In this document: positions 15,389-22,589 of the stretch, piece by piece | Position numbering within the stretch: position 1 is the stretch's first letter | Layout of the letters: each line of letters opens with the position of its first letter | Source: Paractinoplanes rishiriensis | GTDB lineage: Bacteria > Actinomycetota > Actinomycetes > Mycobacteriales > Micromonosporaceae | Reading direction: 5' to 3' | Length of the DNA: 39,308 bases | NCBI RefSeq assembly: GCF_016862375.1 | Contig: NZ_BOMV01000043.1 | Location: 1-39,308, forward strand | Notes under the pieces: generated by a model | The model's input: the letters and a program-made list of their open reading frames with translations, nothing else | Databases searched by the model: none | Told to the model about the DNA's origin: nothing | Program-made: the position numbers and the translations under genes

Positions 15389-16257
15389 AATGGCTCCTCT
15401 ACCAGCATTTCAATCATTTCCACGGACTCCGCCGGCGTTAGCGCGGACCTCCGGGCGGTGTCATAGATTGAGATGTACTTGCGAAGCTCGTCGGCCTTCT
15501 CCAGAAACAGCCCGCCGGTCGCGTTGTCGATGAACACCACATCCGCATCCCCCTCCTCCTCGAACTCGAGAATCACGAACGCGCCATCCATACCGGCATG
15601 CGCGCCGGAGGCGAACGGCAAGATCTGCAACGTGACGTTCGGCAGCTCGGCCGCCTCGATCAATCTGATCAATTGATCGCGCATCACCGCATCGCCGCCG
15701 ACTGGCCGACTCAGCACCGCCTCATCAAGCACCACCTGAAGATCGATCGGATCGTCCTGAATCAATAACGCCTGTCGCTCCATCCGGACACGGACTCGTT
15801 GCGCGATTTCTCGGTCTGTGTCCTCCAGACGGGCGGCCCGAATCATCGCAATTGCATACTCTTCGCTCTGCAGCAGGCCCGGGACCAGCTGCTGTTCGAA
15901 CACTCGAATGGATCTTGCCGCCGCTTCCAGGCCAACATACGCTCCCGTCAAGACGGTGGAATAAGGATGCCACCAGCCTTTTTGCCGCGCTTCTCGGGCA
16001 ATTTGGACAAGCTCGCTCTTGACTGAGTCATTTACGCCATAAATGTCCAAAATGCGGTTAACGTCCGACGGGGTGGCGGTGGTGTGTCCCGTCTCAATTC
16101 TGGACACTTTGGACGTAGAGCAGCCGAGCCTTTCGGCCACGACATCGATCGTCACCCCCGCTGCTTCCCGGTGCCGCCGCAGCTCGACGCCGAGGCGCCG
16201 TCGACGAATGGTGGGACTCCGGTGCTGATTCACGGGTTCAGTCTCTCTGTCGATCAT
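15352..16257 (-). CDS. XRE-family regulator with DUF5753 sensor domain
   Basis: DNA-binding regulator. The N-terminal helix-turn-helix (about 18-70) reads LGVELRRHREAAGVTIDVVA, then STSKVSRIETGHTTATPSDV. The C-terminal DUF5753 region (about 95-275) includes FEQQLVPGLLQSEEYA, RQALL, LDEAVLSRPVGG and ILPFASGAHAGM. I use ATG 16257 (301 residues). GTG 16233 (VNQHRSPT) is a close alternative with AGAGAG upstream, and the frame extends to 16326. The downstream DUF397 gene overlaps its 3' end. Regulation is probably autogenous, as in related pairs, which is inference. Confidence 0.9.
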   Translation of the reverse strand: MIDRETEPVNQHRSPTIRRRRLGVELRRHREAAGVTIDVVAERLGCSTSKVSRIETGHTTATPSDVNRILDIYGVNDSVKSELVQIAREARQKGWWHPYSTVLTGAYVGLEAAARSIRVFEQQLVPGLLQSEEYAIAMIRAARLEDTDREIAQRVRVRMERQALLIQDDPIDLQVVLDEAVLSRPVGGDAVMRDQLIRLIEAAELPNVTLQILPFASGAHAGMDGAFVILEFEEEGDADVVFIDNATGGLFLEKADELRKYISIYDTARRSALTPAESVEMIEMLVEEPLWKSKRRVSGSI

Positions 16258-16307
16258 TAATTGGTTCAACCTCGGGACCGGAAGACCAACAATCACGGAA
16301 GGCTGAC

Positions 16308-16320
16308 ATGCAACTTGCAT
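16308..16320. promoter_or_regulatory. Palindrome upstream of XRE gene
   Basis: ATGCAA and TTGCAT around a central C form a perfect 13-bp dyad, 51 bp upstream of the regulator start. It is a plausible autoregulatory site, by position only. Confidence 0.4.
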
Positions 16321-16512
16321 CGACACGACTGGTGGTGCAATCTTTTCGGTATGGCCAGCGTCACTCTGCTCCTACGGGTGAAGCAGCCAAGTCCGGCTCG
16401 ACGCACCGAAACGGTGCCGTTTACGGGGTGCCGGCTAACTGATCGTCCTAGTTGGACTGATCCACAACTGGGCGGTGGCGAGATCGGTGAAGGTAACGTT
16501 CTGCAACGCTTT

Positions 16513-16532
16513 TTGACGATTGGCATCGTCAA
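16513..16532. promoter_or_regulatory. Inverted repeat upstream of 16619 gene
   Basis: TTGACGAT (16513-16520), TGGC, ATCGTCAA (16525-16532): perfect 8-bp arms. It contains a TTGACG -35-like hexamer on each strand. Operator or small hairpin; undecided. Confidence 0.4.
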
Positions 16533-16618
16533 GAGCTTGCAAAGGTGTTTCAACCGGGCACACTTAGTGCTTCTGTGTCAAGGTTCACCCCTAGACAAGT
16601 TCCAGGGCAGGAGATGAC

Positions 16619-16918
16619 GTGCTTCCTCGGTCCGGTGATGTCATCCACGTGACGAAGGCAGCAAGCGTCCAATTTGCGGCGCCGATGCTCTTCCGGGTCA
16701 TCCGGGTCCACGACTGGCCGACCTACGAGGGTTGGATCTGGCTCGACGGCTACGAGCTCAACACGGCGGGGGACGCGGTCGAGCGACGATCAATCTTTGT
16801 GCAGGTCAGCGGCCTTCGGTCGGTGGGCAAGGCGCCCGACCCGCGCACCCGTAACAACCGTCAGCCCGGCATGGTGTCGGGCACCATCTCGGCTCGCGCG
16901 CTGCGCAGCAACCGCTGA
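16619..16918 (+). CDS. Small conserved-looking protein, function unknown
   Basis: 99 residues. GTG 16619 follows a clear GGCAGGAG site by 5 nt. The central part is Trp/Tyr-rich (FRVIRVHDWPTYEGWIWLDGYELN) and followed by RRSIFVQVSGLRSV; the tail is basic. No signal peptide or membrane segment. It has the look of a conserved actinobacterial small protein, possibly DNA- or ligand-binding, but I cannot name a family. It is transcribed away from the XRE/DUF397 pair across the dyad-containing region. Confidence 0.75.
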   Translation: MLPRSGDVIHVTKAASVQFAAPMLFRVIRVHDWPTYEGWIWLDGYELNTAGDAVERRSIFVQVSGLRSVGKAPDPRTRNNRQPGMVSGTISARALRSNR

Positions 16919-16921
16919 CGG

Positions 16922-17728
16922 TCAGTCACCACCCGCCCCGCCCGCCGGGGTGGTGGTGGTCGGCGTCGTCGTCGGTCCGGTCGTTGCACTACGCGCGACC
17001 ACCAGGGTGACCGTGGTGTCCGGTGGTACCTCCTGCCCCTCCGTCGGATCACTGTCGATCACCGTGTTGGGTGGCGCGTCGCTGTCGCGGTAGATCAGCC
17101 GAGTCTTCAGTCCGGTACGGTCAAGCGCCGCGCGCGCGTCGGCCAGTGCCAGCCCGCGCAAAGCCGGCACGGTCGCCACGGTCGTCGGCTCGGGTGTGGA
17201 CGGTGCCGGACTGGGCGACGTCGTGGTCGGTTCGGCCGACGGCGTCGTCGCCTCGACGCTCGGCGTCGCGCCGGTGGTGCCCACGGGCACGGTCGGTGCC
17301 GGTCCCGGTGCCGGCCGGCCGCCGGAGTTCTGCACGATCAGATAGATGCCCCAGCCGAGCGCGGCCAGCAGGATCAGCACGATGATGCCGACCACGATCG
17401 GCATCCACCAGCGATCCCGCTGCTGCGGCACCGGCCCGACCTGCCAGTCGGTGTCGTACGAGGACCGGCCGGGTTGCGACGAACGCACCTCGGCACGTCC
17501 GGACCAGACCGGGTTGGCCCGGCTCGGCGCCCAGTCGTCGTCGGACGGCGGCATCACCGAGGTCGAGTCCGGCCGGTTGACCCGCGTGCGATCGTCCACC
17601 GGCGAGCCGGCGATCTGGGTGCGGTCATCGAGCGCCGGACCGTCGAGGCGCGTCTCATCGCCCGGCCCCGTGGGGTCGGGTCGACCGGCGGACGGGTAAC
17701 GCCGGGTCTCGTCTCGCTCGTCGGACAT
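16922..17728 (-). CDS. Membrane protein with a single extracellular PASTA domain
   Basis: 268 residues from ATG 17728, which has a GGGAGCGGAG site; the frame opens further upstream to 17806. The N-terminal cytoplasmic part (about 110 residues) is rich in Asp/Arg/Thr with repeated DDRT motifs, possible kinase targets. A transmembrane helix (WWMPIVVGIIVLILLAALGW) leads to a Pro/Thr/Ser-rich linker and one PASTA domain: VPALRGLALADARAALDRTG, then DSDPTEGQEVPPDTTVTLVV. The tail is Thr/Pro/Gly-rich. It looks like PknB without the kinase. It may bind muropeptides or act as a PknB substrate or accessory protein; that role is inference. TACGTT (revcomp of 17763-17768) is a possible -10. Confidence 0.85.
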   Translation of the reverse strand: MSDERDETRRYPSAGRPDPTGPGDETRLDGPALDDRTQIAGSPVDDRTRVNRPDSTSVMPPSDDDWAPSRANPVWSGRAEVRSSQPGRSSYDTDWQVGPVPQQRDRWWMPIVVGIIVLILLAALGWGIYLIVQNSGGRPAPGPAPTVPVGTTGATPSVEATTPSAEPTTTSPSPAPSTPEPTTVATVPALRGLALADARAALDRTGLKTRLIYRDSDAPPNTVIDSDPTEGQEVPPDTTVTLVVARSATTGPTTTPTTTTPAGGAGGD

Positions 17729-17857
17729 CTCCGCTCCCTCTGCGTCGTCACCCGCACGGGTCAACGTATCCAATCTTGCGGGACACGTGTTGCCTCCGCG
17801 GGACAAAGTCCCCGGTCAGCCACCACCGATGGATTCGCAGGCATCGGCGACGACCGC

Positions 17858-17863
17858 TACAGT
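17858..17863 (+). promoter_or_regulatory. -10 hexamer placing a leaderless start
   Basis: TACAGT lies exactly 7 nt before ATG 17871, the spacing expected for a leaderless mRNA. No good -35 is seen. Confidence 0.5.
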
Positions 17864-17870
17864 GCCCCGC

Positions 17871-19478
17871 ATGGCCGACAAGGGCTGGACAGCACGGATG
17901 GCCACCGCGGCCGGTACCGCCGCGGGGACCGGAGCTGCGCAACTCGGTCTGGGCTACGGCCTGGGCGTGGTCGTCTGGCCGGTGGTCGCGACCCCCGACG
18001 ACAGTGCTTGGCTGGGCAGCCTCGGCTGGGCCACCTGGATCACGGCGAGCGCCACGGTCTTCGGCGCGGTGCTCGCGAGCCGCATCGACGGAGGTCCACC
18101 AGCCGGCCGCCTGCGCGCCCTGTGGCGCTTCGCCCTCGCGATCTCGGCGGGGCTCGGTGCGCTGGTGGCGGTCGCGCTGATCGCGCTGCCGGCCCGTGAC
18201 GCGGTACGCCTGGACACGGCCTCCCCACATCTCGTCGCCGGCGGATACGCGCTGGTCGGGCTCGTCCTCGGCATCTTCGTGGCGTACTGGGCCGTGGTTT
18301 CCCGCCCGGTAGCCGCCAACCTGATCACCACCGCGGTCTGGCTGTGGGCCTTGGCGATCACCGCGATCGTCGTCGAGCTCACCCTGCACCGCGAGTCCGC
18401 CACCTACCTGACCAGCTGGCAGTTCGCCGAGGCCACGGCCGGCGGCCGGTACGGCACCATCTACTGGCCCAGTGCCCTGCTGACGATTGCCGCCGCGGCC
18501 CTGATCGGCCTGCTGGCCGCGGCCCCGGCCGCCCGCCGCGGCGACCTGGGCGTGAGCACCGCAACCTCGGGCGCGGTCGGCCCGCTGCTGGTGGCGGCCT
18601 CGTTCGCCGCACTGGCCCCACGACTGACCGGCGCCCTGGGCCCGCTCGAGTCGTCCTATCTGATCGCTCCCTACGCAGTATTGGCCGGCCTGGGCGGCTC
18701 CGCGATCACCGTCGCGATCGGCCAGGCCATAGCCACCCGCCGCGCCCGCAAAGCCGCCGAGGCCCAGACCGACCCGGACGACAAGGTGACCGCCACCGGC
18801 ATAGCCGCGGTCCCGACCAGTTCCCCGAGAAAGTCACCCACTCCCACCGGCCGCGCCAAACTCCCGCCCCAGCCGGCCACATCGGGCACACCGGCAAAGT
18901 CCACATCGGGGCCGTCATCCAGCACCACCCGAGGCAGCGCTCCCCGCCAGCCCACCGGCTCCGGATCAACGGGAAGCGGCACCGCCTCGGACCAACCCGG
19001 CACCCCACCGGGCGGCGCGGCTGGCGGCCAACCGGGCGCGTCATCGCCCGGCAGCGTTTCGGGTCAAGCCGGCGCACCCGGCAGCACCACCGCCGGAAGG
19101 CCCGGCGCCACACCGGGTGGCTTGGCCTCGGGACAAGCCGGCGGCTCCCCGGAAGGCTTCTCTCCGGGAGGCTCAGGCACCGCAGGTGGCTCAAGCACCG
19201 CAGGTGGCCCAAGCACCGCAGGTGGCCCGGGCATTGCGGGAGGCTCCGCCGGTCTGCGCGCGTCGCCGGCTCCCGCACCGCGACCGGCCGCCGGGAAGAA
19301 CTCCGACGCCGACCCCGAGATCGCCGCGGCTGCCCGCCCCGCCCCGGGCCGAGCCAAGAAGGTGTCCCCCGCGCGCAAAACCCCAGCGCCCAAGGAGACG
19401 AAGTCAACGGTCACCCCGCCGCCCACGACACCCACGGTCGCCCAGATCAACCCCAAAAACTTTGACGAGGACAAATAG
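17871..19478 (+). CDS. Polytopic membrane protein with long disordered C-terminal tail
   Basis: 535 residues from ATG 17871 (MADKGWTARMATAAG). The -10-like TACAGT 7 nt upstream supports this start over in-frame ATG 17829 and the frame opening at 17787. The first about 310 residues contain about eight hydrophobic helices. The remaining 220 residues are Pro/Gly/Ala/Ser/Thr-rich with an imperfect GTAGGS-type repeat, then a Lys/Pro-rich end (KKVSPARKTPAPKETKST). No family is recognised. Divergent from the PASTA protein gene (142 bp between starts). Confidence 0.8.
   Translation: MADKGWTARMATAAGTAAGTGAAQLGLGYGLGVVVWPVVATPDDSAWLGSLGWATWITASATVFGAVLASRIDGGPPAGRLRALWRFALAISAGLGALVAVALIALPARDAVRLDTASPHLVAGGYALVGLVLGIFVAYWAVVSRPVAANLITTAVWLWALAITAIVVELTLHRESATYLTSWQFAEATAGGRYGTIYWPSALLTIAAAALIGLLAAAPAARRGDLGVSTATSGAVGPLLVAASFAALAPRLTGALGPLESSYLIAPYAVLAGLGGSAITVAIGQAIATRRARKAAEAQTDPDDKVTATGIAAVPTSSPRKSPTPTGRAKLPPQPATSGTPAKSTSGPSSSTTRGSAPRQPTGSGSTGSGTASDQPGTPPGGAAGGQPGASSPGSVSGQAGAPGSTTAGRPGATPGGLASGQAGGSPEGFSPGGSGTAGGSSTAGGPSTAGGPGIAGGSAGLRASPAPAPRPAAGKNSDADPEIAAAARPAPGRAKKVSPARKTPAPKETKSTVTPPPTTPTVAQINPKNFDEDK
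19174..19245 (+). repeat. 18-bp tandem repeat in membrane protein tail
   Basis: Four 18-bp units starting at 19174, 19192, 19210 and 19228. The two central copies are identical (CAAGCACCGCAGGTGGCC) and the outer ones diverge. They encode STAGGP-type hexapeptides in the disordered tail. Confidence 0.75.
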
Positions 19479-19505
19479 GGCGCGAGACCGAGGGCCCGGG
19501 GGCGG

Positions 19506-20984
19506 TCAGTCGGCCGGCCAGGTGTGCACCGGCTCGTTGGTCTGTTGCAGGGCCCAGTAGCGCAGCAGCATGTCGCGGAGCGCTTCCTCCCTGGTCAGGT
19601 TGCGGTGGTTTTCGGCGGCCCACACCGCCTCGGTCTGCCAGCTGGCGCCGTTGCGGCCCAGCCGGCAGCGCTCGTCGATGATGCCGAGCAGCCGGTCGCG
19701 GTGCAGCGCCGAGACACCGAAGCGTTCCAGGCCACGGTGTGCCTTGGGCAGCAGCACCGAGCGCACCAACTCGGTCACCTGCACCTCGCCGACGCCCGGC
19801 CAGTAGACCGTCGCCTCGATGCCGTTGCGGGCGCCGACGTGGAAGTTGTCCTCGGCCATCGGGAAGGACAGCTGCGACCAGATCGGGCGTTCCTCCTCGG
19901 CCAGCTGCCCGACCAGACCGAAATAGAACGCCGCGTTCGCCATTAGGTCGGTCACCGTCGGGCCGGAGGGGAGCACCCGGTTTTCGACGCGCAGGTGCGG
20001 GCGCCCGTCCATCACGTCGTACACCGGGCGGTTCCAGCGGTAGACCGTGCCGTTGTGCAGCCGCAACTCGCTCAGCCGGGGCACACCGCCGGCTTCCAGC
20101 ACGCGTACCGGATCTTCGTCGTCGAGAATCGGGAGAAGTGGTGGGAAATAACGTACGTTCTCCTCGAAAAGGTCGAAGACCGAGGTGATCCAGCGTTCGC
20201 CGAACCACACCCGCGGGCGTACCCCCTGAGCTTTTAGTTCGTCGGGTCTGGTGTCGGTGGCCTGCTCGAACAGCGCGATCCGGGTCTCGGCCCAGAGCCG
20301 CCGGCCGTGGAAGTAGGGCGAGTTCGCGCCGACCGCGACCTGGATGCCAGCGATCGCCTGGGACGCGTTCCAATACCGGGCAAACCGGTCCGGCGCCACC
20401 TGCAGGTGGAACTGGACGCTGGTGCAGGCCGCCTCGGGAGCGATCGAGTCGCTGGCGCTCTGCAGCCGCTCGACGCCGCGGATGTCGACATGGAACTGCT
20501 CGCCGCGAGCTCCGGCGATCTCGTCGTTGAGCATGCGGTAGCGGTCGTTGTTCGAGAGGTTGCCGACCACCAGGTCACCGGCCGTGAGCGTGGGCAGCAT
20601 CCCGATCAGTACCAGGCCGCTGTCCGCCTTGGCCGCGCGGTCGGCGGCCCGGCGCAGGCTCTCCACGATCTCGTGTTCGTAGTCGTCCAGGCCGTCGCCG
20701 CAGATGGACCGGGGTGGCGCGTTCAGTTCGAGGTTGAACTGGCACAACTCGGTCTGGTAGGCGGGGTCGGCGAGGTAGCTCAGGACTTCCGCGTTGCGCA
20801 TCGCCGGGCGGGCCTCGTCGTCGACCAGGTTGATCTCGATTTCCAGGCCGGTCATGCCGTCGGCGGTGTCGAACGCGTCGGCGTCCAGCATCAGCGCGAG
20901 CACGTCCATGCAGTTTCGCACCTTGTGCCGGTAGTGAACGCGGTCCTCAGGCGCAAAAGCGAGGGTCGAGAGATCCTTGCCCAC
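19506..20984 (-). CDS. Glutamate-cysteine ligase family protein (GCS2/YbdK-like)
   Basis: 492 residues. ATP-dependent carboxylate-amine ligase expected to join glutamate to cysteine or another amine. Family features include GLEIEINLVDDEARP near residue 45, CQFNLELNAPPR with its acidic metal/substrate residues, NLSNNDRYRMLND, CTSVQFHLQVAP, VGANSPYFHGRRLWAETRI and LRVENRVLPSGPTVTD. Start is GTG 20984 with GGGAGGG about 8 nt upstream. Actinobacteria generally make mycothiol rather than glutathione, so a role in ergothioneine (EgtA-like) or another gamma-glutamyl product is possible, but no ergothioneine genes flank it. Function within the family is therefore open. Confidence 0.85.
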   Translation of the reverse strand: MGKDLSTLAFAPEDRVHYRHKVRNCMDVLALMLDADAFDTADGMTGLEIEINLVDDEARPAMRNAEVLSYLADPAYQTELCQFNLELNAPPRSICGDGLDDYEHEIVESLRRAADRAAKADSGLVLIGMLPTLTAGDLVVGNLSNNDRYRMLNDEIAGARGEQFHVDIRGVERLQSASDSIAPEAACTSVQFHLQVAPDRFARYWNASQAIAGIQVAVGANSPYFHGRRLWAETRIALFEQATDTRPDELKAQGVRPRVWFGERWITSVFDLFEENVRYFPPLLPILDDEDPVRVLEAGGVPRLSELRLHNGTVYRWNRPVYDVMDGRPHLRVENRVLPSGPTVTDLMANAAFYFGLVGQLAEEERPIWSQLSFPMAEDNFHVGARNGIEATVYWPGVGEVQVTELVRSVLLPKAHRGLERFGVSALHRDRLLGIIDERCRLGRNGASWQTEAVWAAENHRNLTREEALRDMLLRYWALQQTNEPVHTWPAD

Positions 20985-21098
20985 TTACTTACCCTCCCGG
21001 CTCAGCCAGGGCGAAACAGAACTCGATCACCACCCTGTGACCGAACCACTGCGCTCGGTCCACCTTGCCATCCCCGGCGGAGGATCGCCACAAGACAT

Positions 21099-21131
21099 CG
21101 AGCCGCCGTCCGGATGCTGGACGGCGGCTCG
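21099..21131 (-). terminator. Strong hairpin after yceI-family gene
   Basis: CGAGCCGCCGTCC (21099-21111) pairs perfectly over 13 bp with GGACGGCGGCTCG (21119-21131), 7-nt loop. It lies beyond the yceI-family stop and before the ligase gene, so it separates the two minus-strand genes. Confidence 0.75.
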
Positions 21132-21139
21132 ACTATGGA

Positions 21140-21168
21140 CGGTCGCCCGCACGGGGGACGGGCGACCG
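21140..21168 (-). terminator. Second hairpin after yceI-family gene
   Basis: CGGTCGCCCG (21140-21149) pairs with CGGGCGACCG (21159-21168) around a 9-nt loop. It is the promoter-proximal member of a tandem terminator pair. Confidence 0.65.
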
Positions 21169-21195
21169 CGTCTGAGAATGATCAGGCAGAACGGA

Positions 21196-21771
21196 TCAGG
21201 CCTGGCGAATGGCCTCGCCCTCGATCTCGATCTTGATCTTCTTGCCCACCATGACGCCGCCCGACTCGAGGGCCATGTTCCAGGTCAGGCCCCAGTCCTC
21301 GCGGTCGATCTCGGCGTGCGCGCTGAAGCCGAAGACCACCTGGCCGTACGGGCTCACGGTGGCGCCCTCGAACTCGACGGTCAGGTCGACCGGCTTGGTC
21401 ACGCCCTTGATGGTGAGCTCGCCCTCGAGGACGAACTCGGCGCCGGCGAACGACTTGATGCCGGTGCTGCGGAAGTCCATCGTCGGGTACTTCTCGGACT
21501 CGAAGAAGTCACCGCTGCGCAGGTGGTTGTCCCGGTCGACCTGGCCGGTCTCGATGCTCGCGGTGGTGATCGACGCGGTGACACCGGACTGCAGCGGGTC
21601 CTCGGCCACGGTGATGGTGGCGGACGCCTCGGCGAACTGGCCACGCACCTTGCTCACCATCAGATGCCGCGCGACGAAGCCGACCCGCTTGTGCGCAGCG
21701 TCCAGCGCGTAGGTGCCGGCAACCGGGATCTGCAGGCCCTCGAACGGACGGGTGGCAACGGTCTGGGTCAT
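21196..21771 (-). CDS. YceI-family lipid/isoprenoid-binding protein
   Basis: 191 residues, a lipocalin-like beta-barrel family that binds long isoprenoids or similar amphiphiles. Typical features: GTYALDAAHKRVGFVARHLM, VRGQFAEASATI, SIETGQVDRDNHLRSGDFF, YPTMDFRSTGI, GELTIKGVTKPVDL and the C-terminal DREDWGLTWN. No signal peptide is visible, so it is probably cytoplasmic, unlike the E. coli founder. ATG 21771 has AAGGA 7 nt upstream; the frame opens further but unconvincingly. It is divergent from a marR gene, and its promoter lies in the shared 103 bp, so MarR control is likely (inference). Confidence 0.93.
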   Translation of the reverse strand: MTQTVATRPFEGLQIPVAGTYALDAAHKRVGFVARHLMVSKVRGQFAEASATITVAEDPLQSGVTASITTASIETGQVDRDNHLRSGDFFESEKYPTMDFRSTGIKSFAGAEFVLEGELTIKGVTKPVDLTVEFEGATVSPYGQVVFGFSAHAEIDREDWGLTWNMALESGGVMVGKKIKIEIEGEAIRQA

Positions 21772-21820
21772 GACGGTTCCTTCTTTCCAGCTCTGGGAGA
21801 GGTGTTTGTGTGACACAGCA

Positions 21821-21851
21821 ACTATATGCCAAGCAATATTCCGCCTGTCAA
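21821..21851 (-). promoter_or_regulatory. Sigma70-type promoter of yceI-family gene
   Basis: On the minus strand a perfect TTGACA (revcomp of 21846-21851) and TATAGT (revcomp of 21821-21826) are 19 bp apart; ATATAG at 18 bp is an alternative register. This is one of the best promoter matches in the window and is unusually AT-rich for its surroundings. Confidence 0.65.
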
Positions 21852-21861
21852 GTGATTGGGT

Positions 21862-21867
21862 TACGAT
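21862..21867 (+). promoter_or_regulatory. -10 hexamer of marR, leaderless geometry
   Basis: TACGAT lies 7 nt before GTG 21875. The in-frame ATG at 21866 falls inside this hexamer, which argues for the GTG as the true start. Confidence 0.5.
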
Positions 21868-21874
21868 GCTTCCT

Positions 21875-22366
21875 GTGAGTACCGACCTGGATGACCCCCG
21901 CTTCACCGCGGTCGGCCTGTTCGCCGAGACCTACACCGGGCTGACCAACCGCTTCGCCGCACAGTTCGAGGAGCACCGCCTCTCCGCCGTCGAGTTCGAG
22001 GTGCTGATGCGCCTGGCCCGCTCGCCCGGTCACCGCCTGCGGATGACCGACCTGGCCGGCCAGACTTCCCTGTCCACCAGCGGCGTCACCCGCGTGGTCG
22101 ACCGGATGGACCGTGACGGCCTGGTCCGCCGCGAGGCCTGCCCCAGCGACCGCCGCAGTTCGTACGCCGTGATCACCCCGGCCGGCCGGCAACGGCTCGA
22201 CGAGGTGCTGCCCGGCCACCTGGCCCTGGTGCAGGAGTGGTTCATCGGGCAGCTCACCCCACAGCAACTGGACGGCATGCTCGAGTCGCTGCGCACGATC
22301 CGGGACGCCGTGAACCCGTGCGCGACCGCCGGCAGTGCCCCCGACGAGGCCGCGTCTGCGGCCTGA
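21875..22366 (+). CDS. MarR-family transcriptional regulator
   Basis: 163 residues. Winged helix-turn-helix dimer that usually represses its own gene and a divergent neighbour in response to small phenolic or oxidant ligands. Visible elements: FEVLMRLARSPGHRLRMTDL, the recognition helix STSGVTRVVDRMDRDGLV, and the wing RREACPSDRRSSYAVITPAG. Start GTG 21875 is preferred because TACGAT stands 7 nt before it. The divergent yceI-family gene is the natural target. A single Cys (in the wing) gives a possible but unproven thiol-sensing site. Confidence 0.93.
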   Translation: MSTDLDDPRFTAVGLFAETYTGLTNRFAAQFEEHRLSAVEFEVLMRLARSPGHRLRMTDLAGQTSLSTSGVTRVVDRMDRDGLVRREACPSDRRSSYAVITPAGRQRLDEVLPGHLALVQEWFIGQLTPQQLDGMLESLRTIRDAVNPCATAGSAPDEAASAA

Positions 22367-22425
22367 AACCGGCAGAACTACCGGCAGAACCGGGCAGCGC
22401 GCGGGTCCAAACGGACATATCTCCC

Positions 22426-22453
22426 TTGTTGATCCCGACGGCGCGGCTACTGT
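22426..22453 (+). promoter_or_regulatory. Promoter-like pair facing the 3' end of the STAND regulator
   Basis: TTGTTG (22426-22431), 16 bp, TACTGT (22448-22453). It would drive plus-strand RNA antisense to the 3' end of the XRE-STAND regulator. An ATG at 22470 opens a 43-codon Arg-rich frame to 22601, which I do not accept as a gene. Nothing else is assigned in 22367-22589. Confidence 0.4.
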
Positions 22454-22589
22454 GTTCCGCGCAAGGGGGATGCGGCGCGACCGAGGCGACTACGGGGCTC
22501 GACGGGGGAGCCTTCGTTCTCGCCGCTTACTGGTGGGGCGTTGCGACGGCCGGCGCGTGGGGGGCACGAACGCCGGTCGTCCGCGCGCC

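Larger units (their letters stand above)
16258..16618. other. Divergent intergenic region with two dyads
   Basis: 361 bp between the XRE gene and the next plus-strand gene. It is lower in GC than its surroundings. It holds an ATGCAA-C-TTGCAT palindrome at 16308-16320 and a TTGACGAT-TGGC-ATCGTCAA inverted repeat at 16513-16532. Both are candidate operators; no RNA gene or convincing coding sequence is visible. Confidence 0.6.
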
